Positions 44,246 to 53,685 are shown, numbered from the stretch's first letter. The stretch is 64,000 nt of DNA from CAWKKW01 sp963850345 (GCA_963850345.1 CAWKKW010000011.1:124001-188000); one strand, 5' to 3'. Translations and numbers: made by a program. The notes: generated from the sequence alone by a model not told the origin.

Positions 44246-46021
44246 ATGACGACTCGCAAGACCGGAGATTGGACGCGCCGACGACTGCTGGGAACTGCAG
44301 GCGCCGCACTGTTGCCGGCGATCGCTCCGCATGGTCTTCGAGCTCTGGCTGCAGCAGCACCCGCGACTCCTCCGTTCTCGCACTTTGAAGATGTGGCGCA
44401 GCAGGCGGGACTCACCCGCATCGTGGTTTACGGGGAAGTCGACAGCTTTACATACATCGTTGAAAGCATGGCCTGCGGCTGCGCATTTCTCGATTACGAC
44501 AATGACGGCTGGCTGGATATCTTTATGCCCGGCGGGCAGCGGCTCAAGAACACTCCGCCCGACGCGAGCAACCGTCTGTATAAGAACAATCGTGACGGCA
44601 CCTTCACCGATGTAACTGAGAAGGCGGGGCTGAAAGATACCGGATGGGCCCAGGGAGTGTGCGTCGGCGATTACAACAACGACGGATTTGAGGATATCTT
44701 CGTCACCTACTATGGCCAGAACAAGCTTTTTCGTAACAACGGCGATGGCACATTCACAGACGTAACGGCGAAGGCCGGCCTATTGCACCCGACGCGGAGA
44801 TTCAGCACGGGGTGCACCTTTGTGGATTACAACCGGGATGGATTCCTGGACTTGTTTGTTTCGAACTATCTTCAAATCGACCTGGAGACCGCGCCGAAAC
44901 CGTCCCTTTCGGTGATCAATTGCAACTACGAGGGTATTCCGGTGAACTGCGGGCCTAACGGGCTGCCGGCGGCACAGAACTATCTTTATCGTAACAACGG
45001 CGATGGCACATTTACCGATGTGTCAAAGGAGTCAGGGATCGCCGGGTTTCGCGGATCGTTCGCACTGACGGCGATCGGGATGGATGCCGACGAGGACGGG
45101 TGGCCCGACATCTTCGTGGCGTGCGACTCGACACCTTCGCTGCTGCTGATGAACAACCACGACGGCACCTTCCGCGAAGAAGGATTGACACGCGGAGTCG
45201 CTCTGAGCGGCGAAGGAGTGCAGCTGGGCGGGATGGGTGTGGGTGTGGGCGACTATAACCTCGACGGGCATACCGACCTGGTGAAAACCCACTTCCAAAA
45301 CCAGGCGACAGGTTTGTACCGCAACGATGGACAAGGCAACTTTGAAGATGTAACAGTGCCGGGTGGGTTGAACAAAGAGACTCGGTATATCAGCTTCGGC
45401 GCGGTCTTGAGCGACTTTGACAACGACGGTTACCCGGACATTCTGGTCACGACGGGAACGGTCTATCCGGAACTGGATCACGTGTCTCCGAAGTTCCCGG
45501 CACGAAGCCCCCGCATTCTCTTCCGCAACCAGCGGGACGGGAGCTTTGCGGAACTGGGCCCTGAGACAGGACCCGGAATCAGCGCGCGCCACTGTAGCCG
45601 TGGGGTTGCGTTCGGTGATTTTGACAATGACGGCGATCTGGATTTGCTCGTCATGAACGTGAACGAGGCGCCTTCTCTGCTGCGCAATGATGCTCCCCCA
45701 GAAAATCACTGGATCAAAATTCGACTCGAAGGCACGAAGAGCAATCGAAGCGCGATCGGGGCGCGCGTGATTGCAAAGTATGGGGGCAAGGTGCAGTCGC
45801 AGGAACTCGTGAGCCAATCCGGATTCCTGTCCGCAAACGATCCGCGTCTCCACTTCGGTCTGGGCAGCTCGACGACTGCAGACATTGAGATTCACTGGCC
45901 TGCGGGCGGCAAAGAGACCTACCAGGGACTCGCGGCTGGGCAGTTGGTCACGATTCGGGAAGGTCAAGGCGTGGTGAAGGGCCGGCCGTTTGCAAAGTCG
46001 GCCGCCGCTTTGACGCCATAG
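44246..46021 (+). CDS. Tat-exported CRTAC1-type protein (VCBS repeats plus ASPIC/UnbV)
   Basis: The ATG at 44246 (AAAGG 10 bases upstream) gives a 591-residue protein with a twin-arginine signal (DWTRRRLLGTAGAALLPAI), so it is exported folded. The body is a seven-bladed VCBS/FG-GAP propeller (DYDNDGWLDIFM, DYNNDGFEDIFV, DYNRDGFLDLFV, DFDNDGYPDILV) and an ASPIC/UnbV domain (about 495-570: HFGLGSSTTADIEIHWPAGG). Two blades carry the nearly identical DNA segment CGTAACAACGGCGATGGCAC. It is the second CRTAC1 gene in this window and closes the cytochrome/TPR operon. Tat export suggests cofactor or metal loading in the cytoplasm. Confidence 0.88.
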   Translation: MTTRKTGDWTRRRLLGTAGAALLPAIAPHGLRALAAAAPATPPFSHFEDVAQQAGLTRIVVYGEVDSFTYIVESMACGCAFLDYDNDGWLDIFMPGGQRLKNTPPDASNRLYKNNRDGTFTDVTEKAGLKDTGWAQGVCVGDYNNDGFEDIFVTYYGQNKLFRNNGDGTFTDVTAKAGLLHPTRRFSTGCTFVDYNRDGFLDLFVSNYLQIDLETAPKPSLSVINCNYEGIPVNCGPNGLPAAQNYLYRNNGDGTFTDVSKESGIAGFRGSFALTAIGMDADEDGWPDIFVACDSTPSLLLMNNHDGTFREEGLTRGVALSGEGVQLGGMGVGVGDYNLDGHTDLVKTHFQNQATGLYRNDGQGNFEDVTVPGGLNKETRYISFGAVLSDFDNDGYPDILVTTGTVYPELDHVSPKFPARSPRILFRNQRDGSFAELGPETGPGISARHCSRGVAFGDFDNDGDLDLLVMNVNEAPSLLRNDAPPENHWIKIRLEGTKSNRSAIGARVIAKYGGKVQSQELVSQSGFLSANDPRLHFGLGSSTTADIEIHWPAGGKETYQGLAAGQLVTIREGQGVVKGRPFAKSAAALTP

Positions 46022-46057
46022 AGGGTGCGATTCGGAGAGCTCGCTTCGGACGTGCGC

Positions 46058-46243
46058 TCAAGCCGACGGCCCCGTTTTCGGGCCATCTTTCTGGTTGTAC
46101 TTGAATTCAGCATGACAAGCGGGGCAGCGCACCTGCGTGCCGTCTACCCGCAAAATCTCGCGAGGCTGGATGTGATAGCCGCAGGGTCCGCATGGCAGCG
46201 ACAAGTCCCACTTCCTTGCAAGACTTGCCGTGCCTCGTCGCAT
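46058..46243 (-). CDS. Small zinc-ribbon-like protein
   Basis: The frame encodes 61 residues with CGPCGYHIQPREILRVDG and CPACHAEFKY, i.e. two CxxC pairs about 22 residues apart. This is a typical zinc ribbon of the kind found in small regulatory or nucleic-acid-binding proteins. A TTG at 46204 with GGAAG upstream would give a 48-residue version starting SLPCGPCG, which is perhaps the better start. It lies in the gap between the CRTAC1 gene and the kinase gene, on the other strand. The metal site is clear but the function is unknown. Confidence 0.5.
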   Translation of the reverse strand: MRRGTASLARKWDLSLPCGPCGYHIQPREILRVDGTQVRCPACHAEFKYNQKDGPKTGPSA

Positions 46244-46405
46244 GGCAGGAGACTACGCGCACGCGGGCTGTGAACGCCGTAGGAAATCTCAAGCCCAGGA
46301 TGACTCCGGTGAGGCCGAGCGCGAGGGCACGAGGAGAAGCCATACTTTGCGCTATGGTAGAGACGCAAGTCTTGTTAAACCGCCGTTGAAAGCCGATTCA
46401 AATCC

Positions 46406-47836
46406 ATGGATGTTTTGCAGAAATTGTTTGAAGAGTATTTCCACACCCCTGCGCGCCAAGTGATGCCGCTGCAAGGGGAGCTTGGTGGTTCAGGGCGACG
46501 CATCCTGCGGCTCTCGAATGAAACTCGGAGCGCCATCGGCATTCTCTACGATGTGCGTGAAGAGAATGTTGCGTTCCTCGAGTTTTCGAGACACTTTCAC
46601 GCGCTTGGCTTGCCGGTTCCCGAAATTTTCGCAGCAGACCTGGACCGCGGCGCCTACCTCGAAGAGGATCTCGGGGACACGACTCTATACGAGTTTTTGA
46701 CTGAGCATCGGAACGGGGAAGAGATCGGGGCGGAGGCGGTCGCGGCATATCGCGAAGTGGTCGCTGTGCTGCCGCGCTTTCAAGTTCTCGGCGGCCGCGA
46801 TCTCAACTACGAGGTTGCGTACCCGCGCGCGAGTTTCGATCGCCAGTCCATTGCGTGGGATCTGAACTATTTCAAATATTACTTTCTCAGGCTCGCGGGC
46901 ATTCCCTTCAATGAACAGGGACTGGAAGACGACTTCGCGCATCTCACCGATTTTCTATTGAGTGCCGAGCGCAGTTACTTTTTGTATCGGGACTTTCAAT
47001 CGCGCAATGTGATGCTGCGGGACGGCAAGCCGTTTTTCGTGGATTACCAGGGTGGACGCAGAGGCGCGTTGCAGTACGACATCGCTTCGATGCTCTACGA
47101 CGCAAAGGCTGATCTGCCGCCCGCGCTTCGACAGCAACTGCTTGATCACTATCTCGACACGTTGGCCACGTTCATCGATCTCGATCGAGAAGCGTTCATG
47201 CATCACTATTACGCGTATGTGTACGTGCGGATCCTGCAAGCACTTGGGGCCTATGGATTTCGGGGCTTCTATGAACGCAAGGCGCATTTCCTACAGAGCG
47301 TTCCATATGCGCTTAAGAATCTGCGCTGGCTTCAACACAATGTGGAGTTACCGATCGCACTGCCGACATTGATGAATGCCTTTACAGGAATGTTGGGGTC
47401 GGCAAAGCTGACCGCGCTCGCGGTAAGTGAACCCCAAAGACTCACGGTACGGGTACTCAGCTTTTCCTTTCATCGCGGTTTGCCCCAGGACGATTCAGGT
47501 AACGGCGGCGGTTTCATATTTGACGCGCGCAGCATTCCGAACCCTGGCCGCGAAGAGCAATTCAAACGGCTCACAGGTAGGGACCAGCCGGTAATCGATT
47601 ACCTCGACCACCAGGAGAGCGTGCATCGGTTTCTCGCGAACGTACGCTCCCTCGTCGATCAGAGTGTCGACAGTTACCAGGCGCGCGGCTTCAAGCACCT
47701 GATGGTTTCCTTTGGCTGCACGGGCGGTCAGCATCGATCGGTGTACATGGCGGAAGCGATGGCGCGCCATTTGCGCGAACGAGACAACATGGACGTCGAG
47801 CTTGAGCACCGCGAGAAGGAGTTCTGGCCAAAATGA
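46406..47836 (+). CDS. Phosphotransferase (AmgK-like) fused to RapZ C-terminal domain
   Basis: The 476-residue protein has an APH-type kinase domain (about 1-335): FLYRDFQSRNVML is the catalytic loop (Asp and Asn) and FFVDYQGGRRG corresponds to the DFG-like metal loop. The C-terminal part (about 348-476) matches the RapZ C-terminal domain: RVLSFSFHRGLP, FDARSIPNPG, LTGRDQPVIDYLD and SFGCTGGQHRSVYMAEAMA. In E. coli that domain binds GlcN-6-P and GlmZ/GlmY RNA. With the MurU-like gene starting in its stop codon, a role in amino-sugar/cell-wall recycling (MurNAc/GlcNAc kinase, as AmgK) is likely. The fusion suggests a built-in sensor. Confidence 0.85.
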   Translation: MDVLQKLFEEYFHTPARQVMPLQGELGGSGRRILRLSNETRSAIGILYDVREENVAFLEFSRHFHALGLPVPEIFAADLDRGAYLEEDLGDTTLYEFLTEHRNGEEIGAEAVAAYREVVAVLPRFQVLGGRDLNYEVAYPRASFDRQSIAWDLNYFKYYFLRLAGIPFNEQGLEDDFAHLTDFLLSAERSYFLYRDFQSRNVMLRDGKPFFVDYQGGRRGALQYDIASMLYDAKADLPPALRQQLLDHYLDTLATFIDLDREAFMHHYYAYVYVRILQALGAYGFRGFYERKAHFLQSVPYALKNLRWLQHNVELPIALPTLMNAFTGMLGSAKLTALAVSEPQRLTVRVLSFSFHRGLPQDDSGNGGGFIFDARSIPNPGREEQFKRLTGRDQPVIDYLDHQESVHRFLANVRSLVDQSVDSYQARGFKHLMVSFGCTGGQHRSVYMAEAMARHLRERDNMDVELEHREKEFWPK

Positions 47837-48576
47837 AGGCGATGGTTCTCGCGGCAGGCCTGGGGACGAGATTGCGGCCGCTCACCGACGACCGGCCCAA
47901 GGCGCTGGTTGAAGTGAATGGAAGAACCATGCTGGAGATCGTCTTGGCGCGATTGCGCGCTGAAGGCATCTCCGAAGTCATCATCAACGTGCATTCGTTC
48001 GCGGACAGCATCATCGAGTATCTGCGCGCGAATCACGACTTCGGCATGCGTATCGAGATATCACGCGAGGAGACTCTGCTCGATACCGGAGGCGGGCTCA
48101 AGAAGGCTGCAGGTTTCTTCACGCGGACCGCGGGAGATGAGCCATTCCTGGTGCACAACGTGGACGTGGTGAGCACTGTCGACATTGGTGCGCTGGTTCG
48201 AGAACACGCGGCACGCAAGGCTCTGGCGACATTGGCAGTGCAGCATCGCATTAGTTCTCGATACCTGTTGTTTGATGAGCAATCTCAACTCTGCGGACGG
48301 CGGTCGAAAAACACCAACGAGGACGAGATGGTTCGGCCTGCCGCATCCGTGCAGGCCCTATCCTTCAGCGGCATCCATGTCATGTCCCCTCGAATCTTCG
48401 ACACGATGACCGAGGAGGGCGCTTTCTCCATCATCGATTGCTATCTGCGTCACGCGTCTCTGGGAGAAACCATCGTTGGTGTGACACAAGACGAAGCGTA
48501 CTGGCGCGATCTTGGCAAGCCTGAAAGCGTGACGGCGGCGACCGAAGAACTAAGAGCGCGCCCGCTTCCCTACTGA
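47833..48576 (+). CDS. MurU-like sugar-1-phosphate nucleotidyltransferase
   Basis: The 247-residue enzyme has the nucleotidyltransferase signature AMVLAAGLGTRLRPLTDDRPKAL, the TGGGLKKA stretch, HNVDVV (metal-binding Asp) and YWRDLGKPES. This matches MurU/RmlA-type uridylyltransferases that convert sugar-1-phosphate plus UTP to UDP-sugar. The ATG overlaps the stop of the kinase-RapZ gene (ATGA), so the two are coupled. As in the AmgK-MurU pair, the product of the upstream kinase (alpha-1-phosphate of MurNAc or a similar sugar) is the probable substrate; the sugar is not known from sequence alone. Confidence 0.85.
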   Translation: MKAMVLAAGLGTRLRPLTDDRPKALVEVNGRTMLEIVLARLRAEGISEVIINVHSFADSIIEYLRANHDFGMRIEISREETLLDTGGGLKKAAGFFTRTAGDEPFLVHNVDVVSTVDIGALVREHAARKALATLAVQHRISSRYLLFDEQSQLCGRRSKNTNEDEMVRPAASVQALSFSGIHVMSPRIFDTMTEEGAFSIIDCYLRHASLGETIVGVTQDEAYWRDLGKPESVTAATEELRARPLPY

Positions 48577-48611
48577 TCAGGCAACGCCGCTAGCGGCGAG
48601 TTCCTCACGAA

Positions 48612-51600
48612 TCAACGAGTCATGAGATAGTCCACCTGCTGTTCGATCTCGGTGATCTGAATGGGTTTCAGATTTGCCTGGCGAAGCTTTTCATTGATGG
48701 CCGGCAGTTGATCCGTTTTGAATTTGGACCATTGCCGCTCGCGTTCTCTCGCGCTGTTGCTCGCAGCCTGATACAGTTCGAGTGCTTGCGCAGGCGCTTC
48801 GCCATGGCTACTCTCAACAGCTCTTAGCGAACTTCCCAGCTCTGAATTGGCCGTTTCCATACCGCTCGATGCATCGTCTGCACCCAAGACTTTTTCCAGA
48901 TCCGCAGCCGCTTTTTGCGCCATGCTCTTCACGTCCGCTCCCGCTCCAGCCTGCTCTTTTAGATCTTCAAGCTCTTTGAGCACCGACTGAGATTCAGCAA
49001 GCGCCCTACGGCTGGCGAGGGTGTCGCCGTAGATCTTGAGCGCAGAATTGTACTGCTGCTTCAACTCCGCGGTTGTTGCGGAGACGCGCGGATCCATGAC
49101 GACCTCGAAGCTTTGCTGCGATGTTTCGTTTCCAGCGATGAGCTTCACCGTATATCGGCCAGGAGGCACGCGAGGGCCCGGCGGGGCTGCTGCCTCGTCA
49201 ACATCCGCATCGCCATCCTCGGCAGATTCCCCAGCTGAAAGGTCCCATACAAAGCGATGATGTCCGGGCGAAGTACTTAGAGTTTGCGGCGCTGGAAACC
49301 AACGCTCTGCGATCGGAAGCGGCGGATGTGCGGCCAACGCGGCGCCGCTCGAAAAGTGCCGAACGAGAACATGATTCGCGTCGTAGATCTCGAGCGAGAC
49401 CTGTTGTGTGGACGCCTTCAACACGTAATCGAAGATTGCGCCAGCGGGCGGATTCTCTGCCGTCGATTCTTCAGGAGGCAGCGGCGTGCCGAGGAACGCG
49501 TCGTTGTCCACCCGAATGGCGCGCGCTGGCTTATAGAGCCACGCCGGCGAGTCGGGCTGCGATGCGGCGACCTGCCTCAGGGGAGAGATGTCGTCGAGGA
49601 TCCAGAACGAGCGGCCGTGCGTCGCGACCACCAGATCATCGTCATGCACATCGATGTCGCGGACGGAAGTGACAGGAAGATTCTTCTGCAGCGATTGCCA
49701 GTGCCTGCCGCCATTGAAGGAGATATAGAGGCCGAATTCGGTTCCCGCATACAGCAGGTCACGCTGCTTCGGATCTTCGCGGACGCAATTGACAAAGGAG
49801 TGCGAAGCGATGCCCTCTACTGCTGGTTGCCAGCTCTTCCCAAAGTCGTGCGTGACGAATAGGTAGGGCGTCTGATCGTCCAGGCGGTGCCGATCCACTG
49901 CGGCATAGGCGACTCCGGGATCGAAGTGCGATGCTTCGATGACGGCGATCTTACTCCATGGTGAAAGCCCCTTTGGCGTTACATCAGACCAGGTTTTGCC
50001 TCCATCTCGCGTGAGATGAACGAGGCCAGTGTCTGTGCCTGCCCAGATCTCGTTCGCGTCGAGTGGCGAGGGTGCGATGGAGTAGACCACGCCCAATCCG
50101 CGCGGCTTCGCGTTTTCCGTAGTGACTTCACCGGACGCGCTGCTGCCCTTGTCTGCACCGGTAAGGTCCGGGCTTATCTGCTGCCAGTGAAGTCCACCGT
50201 CGATCGTCTTCATCACAAACTGCGTTCCGAGATATAGAGCCTTCTTGTCTGCCTTCGAGAAGACTAGAACTGGCGTCCAGGGCGCGCGATATTTGCGCCT
50301 GGTCATTTCGGTAGTGAAGACGGATGCAGGCCAGGGGCTCACATTCTGACTGAACGAAGTCTTGCGATCGAAGCGCTGCACATCACCGTATGCGCCCGAC
50401 AGGTAGATATTGTTCTCGTCGAGAGGATCGATGGCAATGTATCCGCTTTCGCTGCCGCCGGGCTCAAACCAGTCGCGTGGCGTGACCTGCTTGTGATCAG
50501 TTCGACTGAAAACCGCGATCGCACCGCTGTCCTGCTGCGCACCGTAGACCACATAGGGAAAAGCATGATCCGTGGTTACGTGATAAAGCTGCGCTGTGGG
50601 TTGATTGAACCATGTCGTCCATGTCTTTCCATAATCGAGGCTCAAGGTTGCGCCCTGGTCCACGCCTAACATCAAATGTGAGGAATTTTTCGGATCGATC
50701 CAGACCTGGTGGTAATCGTCTCCGCCGGGCGCACCGCGAACAATGGAAATGGTTTTGCCACCATCTTCTGTGCGGTAGAGCGCAACATTGGGGATGTAGA
50801 GTACATCGCGATTTTGCGGATCGATGGTGAGGCAGTTGAAGTACCACGACCGGCTAGTGAGTCGGGGATCCGCGTTTGCCAGGCTCCAGGTGTCGCCGCC
50901 ATCATCGGAGCGGTAGAGGCCGGATTGCTTCTGATCGTCGATCAACGCGTACACACGTTTGCCGTCAGCCGAAACGGCAACTCCCACGCGCCCCCAATCC
51001 CCTTCGGGTAAACCATGGCCAGAGATCTGTTCCCAGGTTGCGCCGCCGTCGAGTGATCGATATAGCCCGCTGCCCGGTGCCGCGACCGGCGCATACGTGA
51101 CCCACGGCGGCCGATGGGCGGTCCATGTTCCTGCGAACAAGACTCGAGGATTGCCGGTGGCCAACGCAACGTCGGAGATGCCGGCGTTCGGACCTTTGTC
51201 GAGCACGCGCTTCCAGGTTGCGCCTCCGTCCGTGGTCTTGTAGACACCGCGTTCGTCATTCGGGCCATACGCATGGCCGAGCACTCCGACATAAACGGTC
51301 TTGGCATCTTGCGGATCGATGAGGATGCGGCTGATCTGTCGAGAGTCGCGCAGTCCGACATTTTTCCAGGTCTCGCCTCCATCGGTGGATTTGTAGATCC
51401 CGTCGCCGGATGCGAGATCCGAGCGAATATCCGATTCTCCGGTTCCCGCGTACAGGGTTTTTGGATCGGAGGGGCTGACGGCCAGCGCTCCTATCGATGC
51501 AACCGCCTGATTGTCGAAGATAGGTTTCCAGACGGTGCCGGCATCCGTGGTGCTCCAGACGCCGCCATCCACAGACCCGAAAAAGAAGTCGGTGCTGCTG

Positions 51601-51779
51601 CCCGGTGTTCCTGCGACCGCCACAACGCGGCCGGCACGGAAGGGTCCGATGAGACGCCACTTCAGGTCACTGAAGTAGCTGCTGGGGACATCTTGCGCGT
51701 AGCTCTGAAATGCGAAGCCGATGAGAATGGTTGCAATCAGCGCAAGAGCGCGGCCAGACCGGAGAGATGATTTCGACAC
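48612..51779 (-). CDS. Exported sortilin/BNR-repeat beta-propeller protein
   Basis: The 1055-residue product starts at a GTG (GAGGAA upstream) with a signal peptide (about 1-28). It contains two tandem seven- to ten-bladed sortilin-type propellers with BNR/Asp-box repeats (STDGGETWKNV, TTDGGATWKRV, SLDGGATWEQI, TIDGGLHWQQI, SFNGGRHWQSL). A beta-sandwich and a helical C-terminal part follow (about 900-1050). This large family is common in Acidobacteriota and related phyla and resembles VPS10/xyloglucanase-type propellers; no glycosidase residues are evident. The protein is probably secreted or surface-bound and binds an unknown ligand. Confidence 0.88.
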   Translation of the reverse strand: MSKSSLRSGRALALIATILIGFAFQSYAQDVPSSYFSDLKWRLIGPFRAGRVVAVAGTPGSSTDFFFGSVDGGVWSTTDAGTVWKPIFDNQAVASIGALAVSPSDPKTLYAGTGESDIRSDLASGDGIYKSTDGGETWKNVGLRDSRQISRILIDPQDAKTVYVGVLGHAYGPNDERGVYKTTDGGATWKRVLDKGPNAGISDVALATGNPRVLFAGTWTAHRPPWVTYAPVAAPGSGLYRSLDGGATWEQISGHGLPEGDWGRVGVAVSADGKRVYALIDDQKQSGLYRSDDGGDTWSLANADPRLTSRSWYFNCLTIDPQNRDVLYIPNVALYRTEDGGKTISIVRGAPGGDDYHQVWIDPKNSSHLMLGVDQGATLSLDYGKTWTTWFNQPTAQLYHVTTDHAFPYVVYGAQQDSGAIAVFSRTDHKQVTPRDWFEPGGSESGYIAIDPLDENNIYLSGAYGDVQRFDRKTSFSQNVSPWPASVFTTEMTRRKYRAPWTPVLVFSKADKKALYLGTQFVMKTIDGGLHWQQISPDLTGADKGSSASGEVTTENAKPRGLGVVYSIAPSPLDANEIWAGTDTGLVHLTRDGGKTWSDVTPKGLSPWSKIAVIEASHFDPGVAYAAVDRHRLDDQTPYLFVTHDFGKSWQPAVEGIASHSFVNCVREDPKQRDLLYAGTEFGLYISFNGGRHWQSLQKNLPVTSVRDIDVHDDDLVVATHGRSFWILDDISPLRQVAASQPDSPAWLYKPARAIRVDNDAFLGTPLPPEESTAENPPAGAIFDYVLKASTQQVSLEIYDANHVLVRHFSSGAALAAHPPLPIAERWFPAPQTLSTSPGHHRFVWDLSAGESAEDGDADVDEAAAPPGPRVPPGRYTVKLIAGNETSQQSFEVVMDPRVSATTAELKQQYNSALKIYGDTLASRRALAESQSVLKELEDLKEQAGAGADVKSMAQKAAADLEKVLGADDASSGMETANSELGSSLRAVESSHGEAPAQALELYQAASNSARERERQWSKFKTDQLPAINEKLRQANLKPIQITEIEQQVDYLMTR

Positions 51780-52019
51780 TCGGCGTTCCTCAACGAGGGC
51801 GTTTGCACGAGCCGGGACGGGACGGCAGATGCTGCGGTGGTTTGCGGGCGCCGACCGCCGGGGTGCAGTTTGGGTATGATACCCGAACTGTTGTCAATCT
51901 CAATCTGGGTGGCGTTACGTGGCGAGAAGTGAGGAACTCGTTGAGCAATGTCTCGCAAACGGGAGTAGTGGGAACGGGGATCGAACGAGCGGCGTGATAC
52001 AGCGAGAAGGGTCCGGTGA

Positions 52020-52742
52020 TCAGCCGTTTGCGCGCTTCTGGCTCTGCTGGTCGAGGCTATAGAGCGCAAGCTCGACACGATCGGATACGCCGAGTTTTTC
52101 GTAGACCTTACGCAGGTAGTTCTTGATCACCTGCTCAGAAGTGCCAAGTTCGTACGCGATCTCTTTGTTACGCTTTCCTTCGGAGACGCGGGCGATGACT
52201 GCGAGTTCTTTCGGCGAGAGGTGCGGCCGAGCAGCAGAGGTAGCTGTCGGCATTCCGCTGTTGGACCGATACGCTTCGAGAACCCAGTTAATGGTGCGCT
52301 GATCCATCCACGTTTCTCCAGCCGCGACCTGGCGGACGCATTTCACCAGAAGGTCGGGCGAGATGGAACGCAGGATCATGCCTCGAACGCCGGCCCGGTA
52401 AAACTCCACGATCGTATCTTTTTCGGCAACTTCGCCGACCACCACAATCTTCATTTGCGGAGCCATTCGGATTAGGGTCGCAAGCGCATCCGGAGAGGTG
52501 ACAAGCTTGTCTTCGACGATAGCCAGCGAGGCTGGAAACCTGTCAATCGCGGCCTGCAGGTGTACTGGAGATTCCACCTCCGCGACCACCCGGATGTTGT
52601 CCTCGACGGCGAAAATGTTTCGCATACCGACCCGATAGATCGTCTGAGTATCGACCAGCAGAACGCGGATCGCCGAAGACTCCGAGGGGTTCGCCTCGCC
52701 GCCGACATTCGAAAGATCAGAGAAGGAATCGAGATTTGTCAT
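52020..52742 (-). CDS. NarL/FixJ-type response regulator with degenerate receiver
   Basis: The start at 52742 leaves about 20 residues before the receiver; a frame to 52835 is possible but looks non-coding. The 240-residue protein has a receiver (IRVLLVDTQTIYR) and a LuxR-type helix-turn-helix (LSPKELAVIARVSEGKRNKEIAYELGTSEQVIKNYLRKVYEKLGV). The receiver lacks the usual acidic pair (DT), has Glu next to the phospho-acceptor position (LAIVEDK) and Arg in place of the conserved Lys (MILRSIS). It probably works without phosphorylation. It is followed by an intergenic gap before the BNR-protein gene and lies downstream of the anti-sigma/CHAT genes. Confidence 0.85.
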   Translation of the reverse strand: MTNLDSFSDLSNVGGEANPSESSAIRVLLVDTQTIYRVGMRNIFAVEDNIRVVAEVESPVHLQAAIDRFPASLAIVEDKLVTSPDALATLIRMAPQMKIVVVGEVAEKDTIVEFYRAGVRGMILRSISPDLLVKCVRQVAAGETWMDQRTINWVLEAYRSNSGMPTATSAARPHLSPKELAVIARVSEGKRNKEIAYELGTSEQVIKNYLRKVYEKLGVSDRVELALYSLDQQSQKRANG

Positions 52743-53025
52743 GAACGGGTCGCTTACAGTTACGTATCGGGTGCGCTGCGCTGAGAGAGGAACCCGAGTA
52801 ATGCAGTGGGATCCCTCAGTAGCAAACTCGCGCATGGAGCCGCTAACTGGAAGAGCATAGCTTGCTGCCAGCGACCTGCGAATACAACTTAAGTCCTGAT
52901 CAGCGGAGGCAACCTTGGGCGAAGGCGCTCAGGGAGGCGGCCTGTGCGCTCTACATGCGCACAGGAAATGATCCACGTACTGTTACGATTGCGCCGAAGC
53001 GCCCGCGCAGCTAGTTCCAGTCCAC

Positions 53026-53685
53026 TTACATGACCTGAAGCGGATGGCGCTCGAGCTCGCTGTAGGAGGTTGAGTCGGCTTTGGGCCTGCCGGAGACGAC
53101 GAGCGTATAAGAACCGGGAGGCAGGCCAGACGCCGGAACGAGTACAGGAACGGTCCGATCGGCGAGGGCTTCTGAAACATCCACTGATACGACTTTATCT
53201 CCGCGCTGATTGAGAATGTCACAACGATAGTCCGAGGACTGTTCTCGATTAGGCATGTCCAGCAGCAGAACGTAGGGCTTGTCCTGGGGAGGATGGATGG
53301 CTGTCTCTGCTGCGCCGCGCGAACCAAGATTCGCGAGCGAAATAGAGGCGAGAGCCTGCGGAGCAGCAGAGTTCCGCAGATGTGGAATCATGACCGTATT
53401 CTGGTAGAGCAGTATCGCCAAAAAGACAATGGAAGCGGCCAGGGCATAGGGCGCCGGCAACCACTGAACATTCCACCACTTGGATGGCTTCGCGACCGCC
53501 GTCTGCGGTTGCTGAGCAAGGACGTCGCGTGTCGTATCAAGGAATAGGGAGGTCAGGCGAAGATCGCTGGCACACTCGGCGCAACCGAAATAGTGGTCGG
53601 CAAATTCGTCCTGCTGGGCTACAGAAAACTCGCCTAACAGGTACTTCTCGACTGCCTGAGTTTGAACTGCCTCAGTGTGATTCAT
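53026..53685 (-). CDS. Putative anti-sigma factor with zinc-finger motif
   Basis: The 219-residue protein begins with a zf-HC2-like anti-sigma domain (EKYLLGEFSVAQQDEFADHYFGCAEC) containing the His-x3-Cys-x2-Cys zinc site. It is followed by one membrane helix (about 80-95) and a periplasmic domain with a beta-sandwich look (VLLLDMPNREQS, LPPGSYTLVVSGRP). Such proteins inhibit ECF sigma factors, but no sigma gene is next to it. The TPR-CHAT lipoprotein gene is directly upstream on the same strand, as is common in this phylum. Confidence 0.8.
   Translation of the reverse strand: MNHTEAVQTQAVEKYLLGEFSVAQQDEFADHYFGCAECASDLRLTSLFLDTTRDVLAQQPQTAVAKPSKWWNVQWLPAPYALAASIVFLAILLYQNTVMIPHLRNSAAPQALASISLANLGSRGAAETAIHPPQDKPYVLLLDMPNREQSSDYRCDILNQRGDKVVSVDVSEALADRTVPVLVPASGLPPGSYTLVVSGRPKADSTSYSELERHPLQVM

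Noticed and set aside
44730..45040. Near-identical DNA segments containing CGTAACAACGGCGATGGCAC
   Set aside because: They encode repeated VCBS/FG-GAP blades of one propeller, so they are protein repeats and not a mobile or CRISPR repeat.
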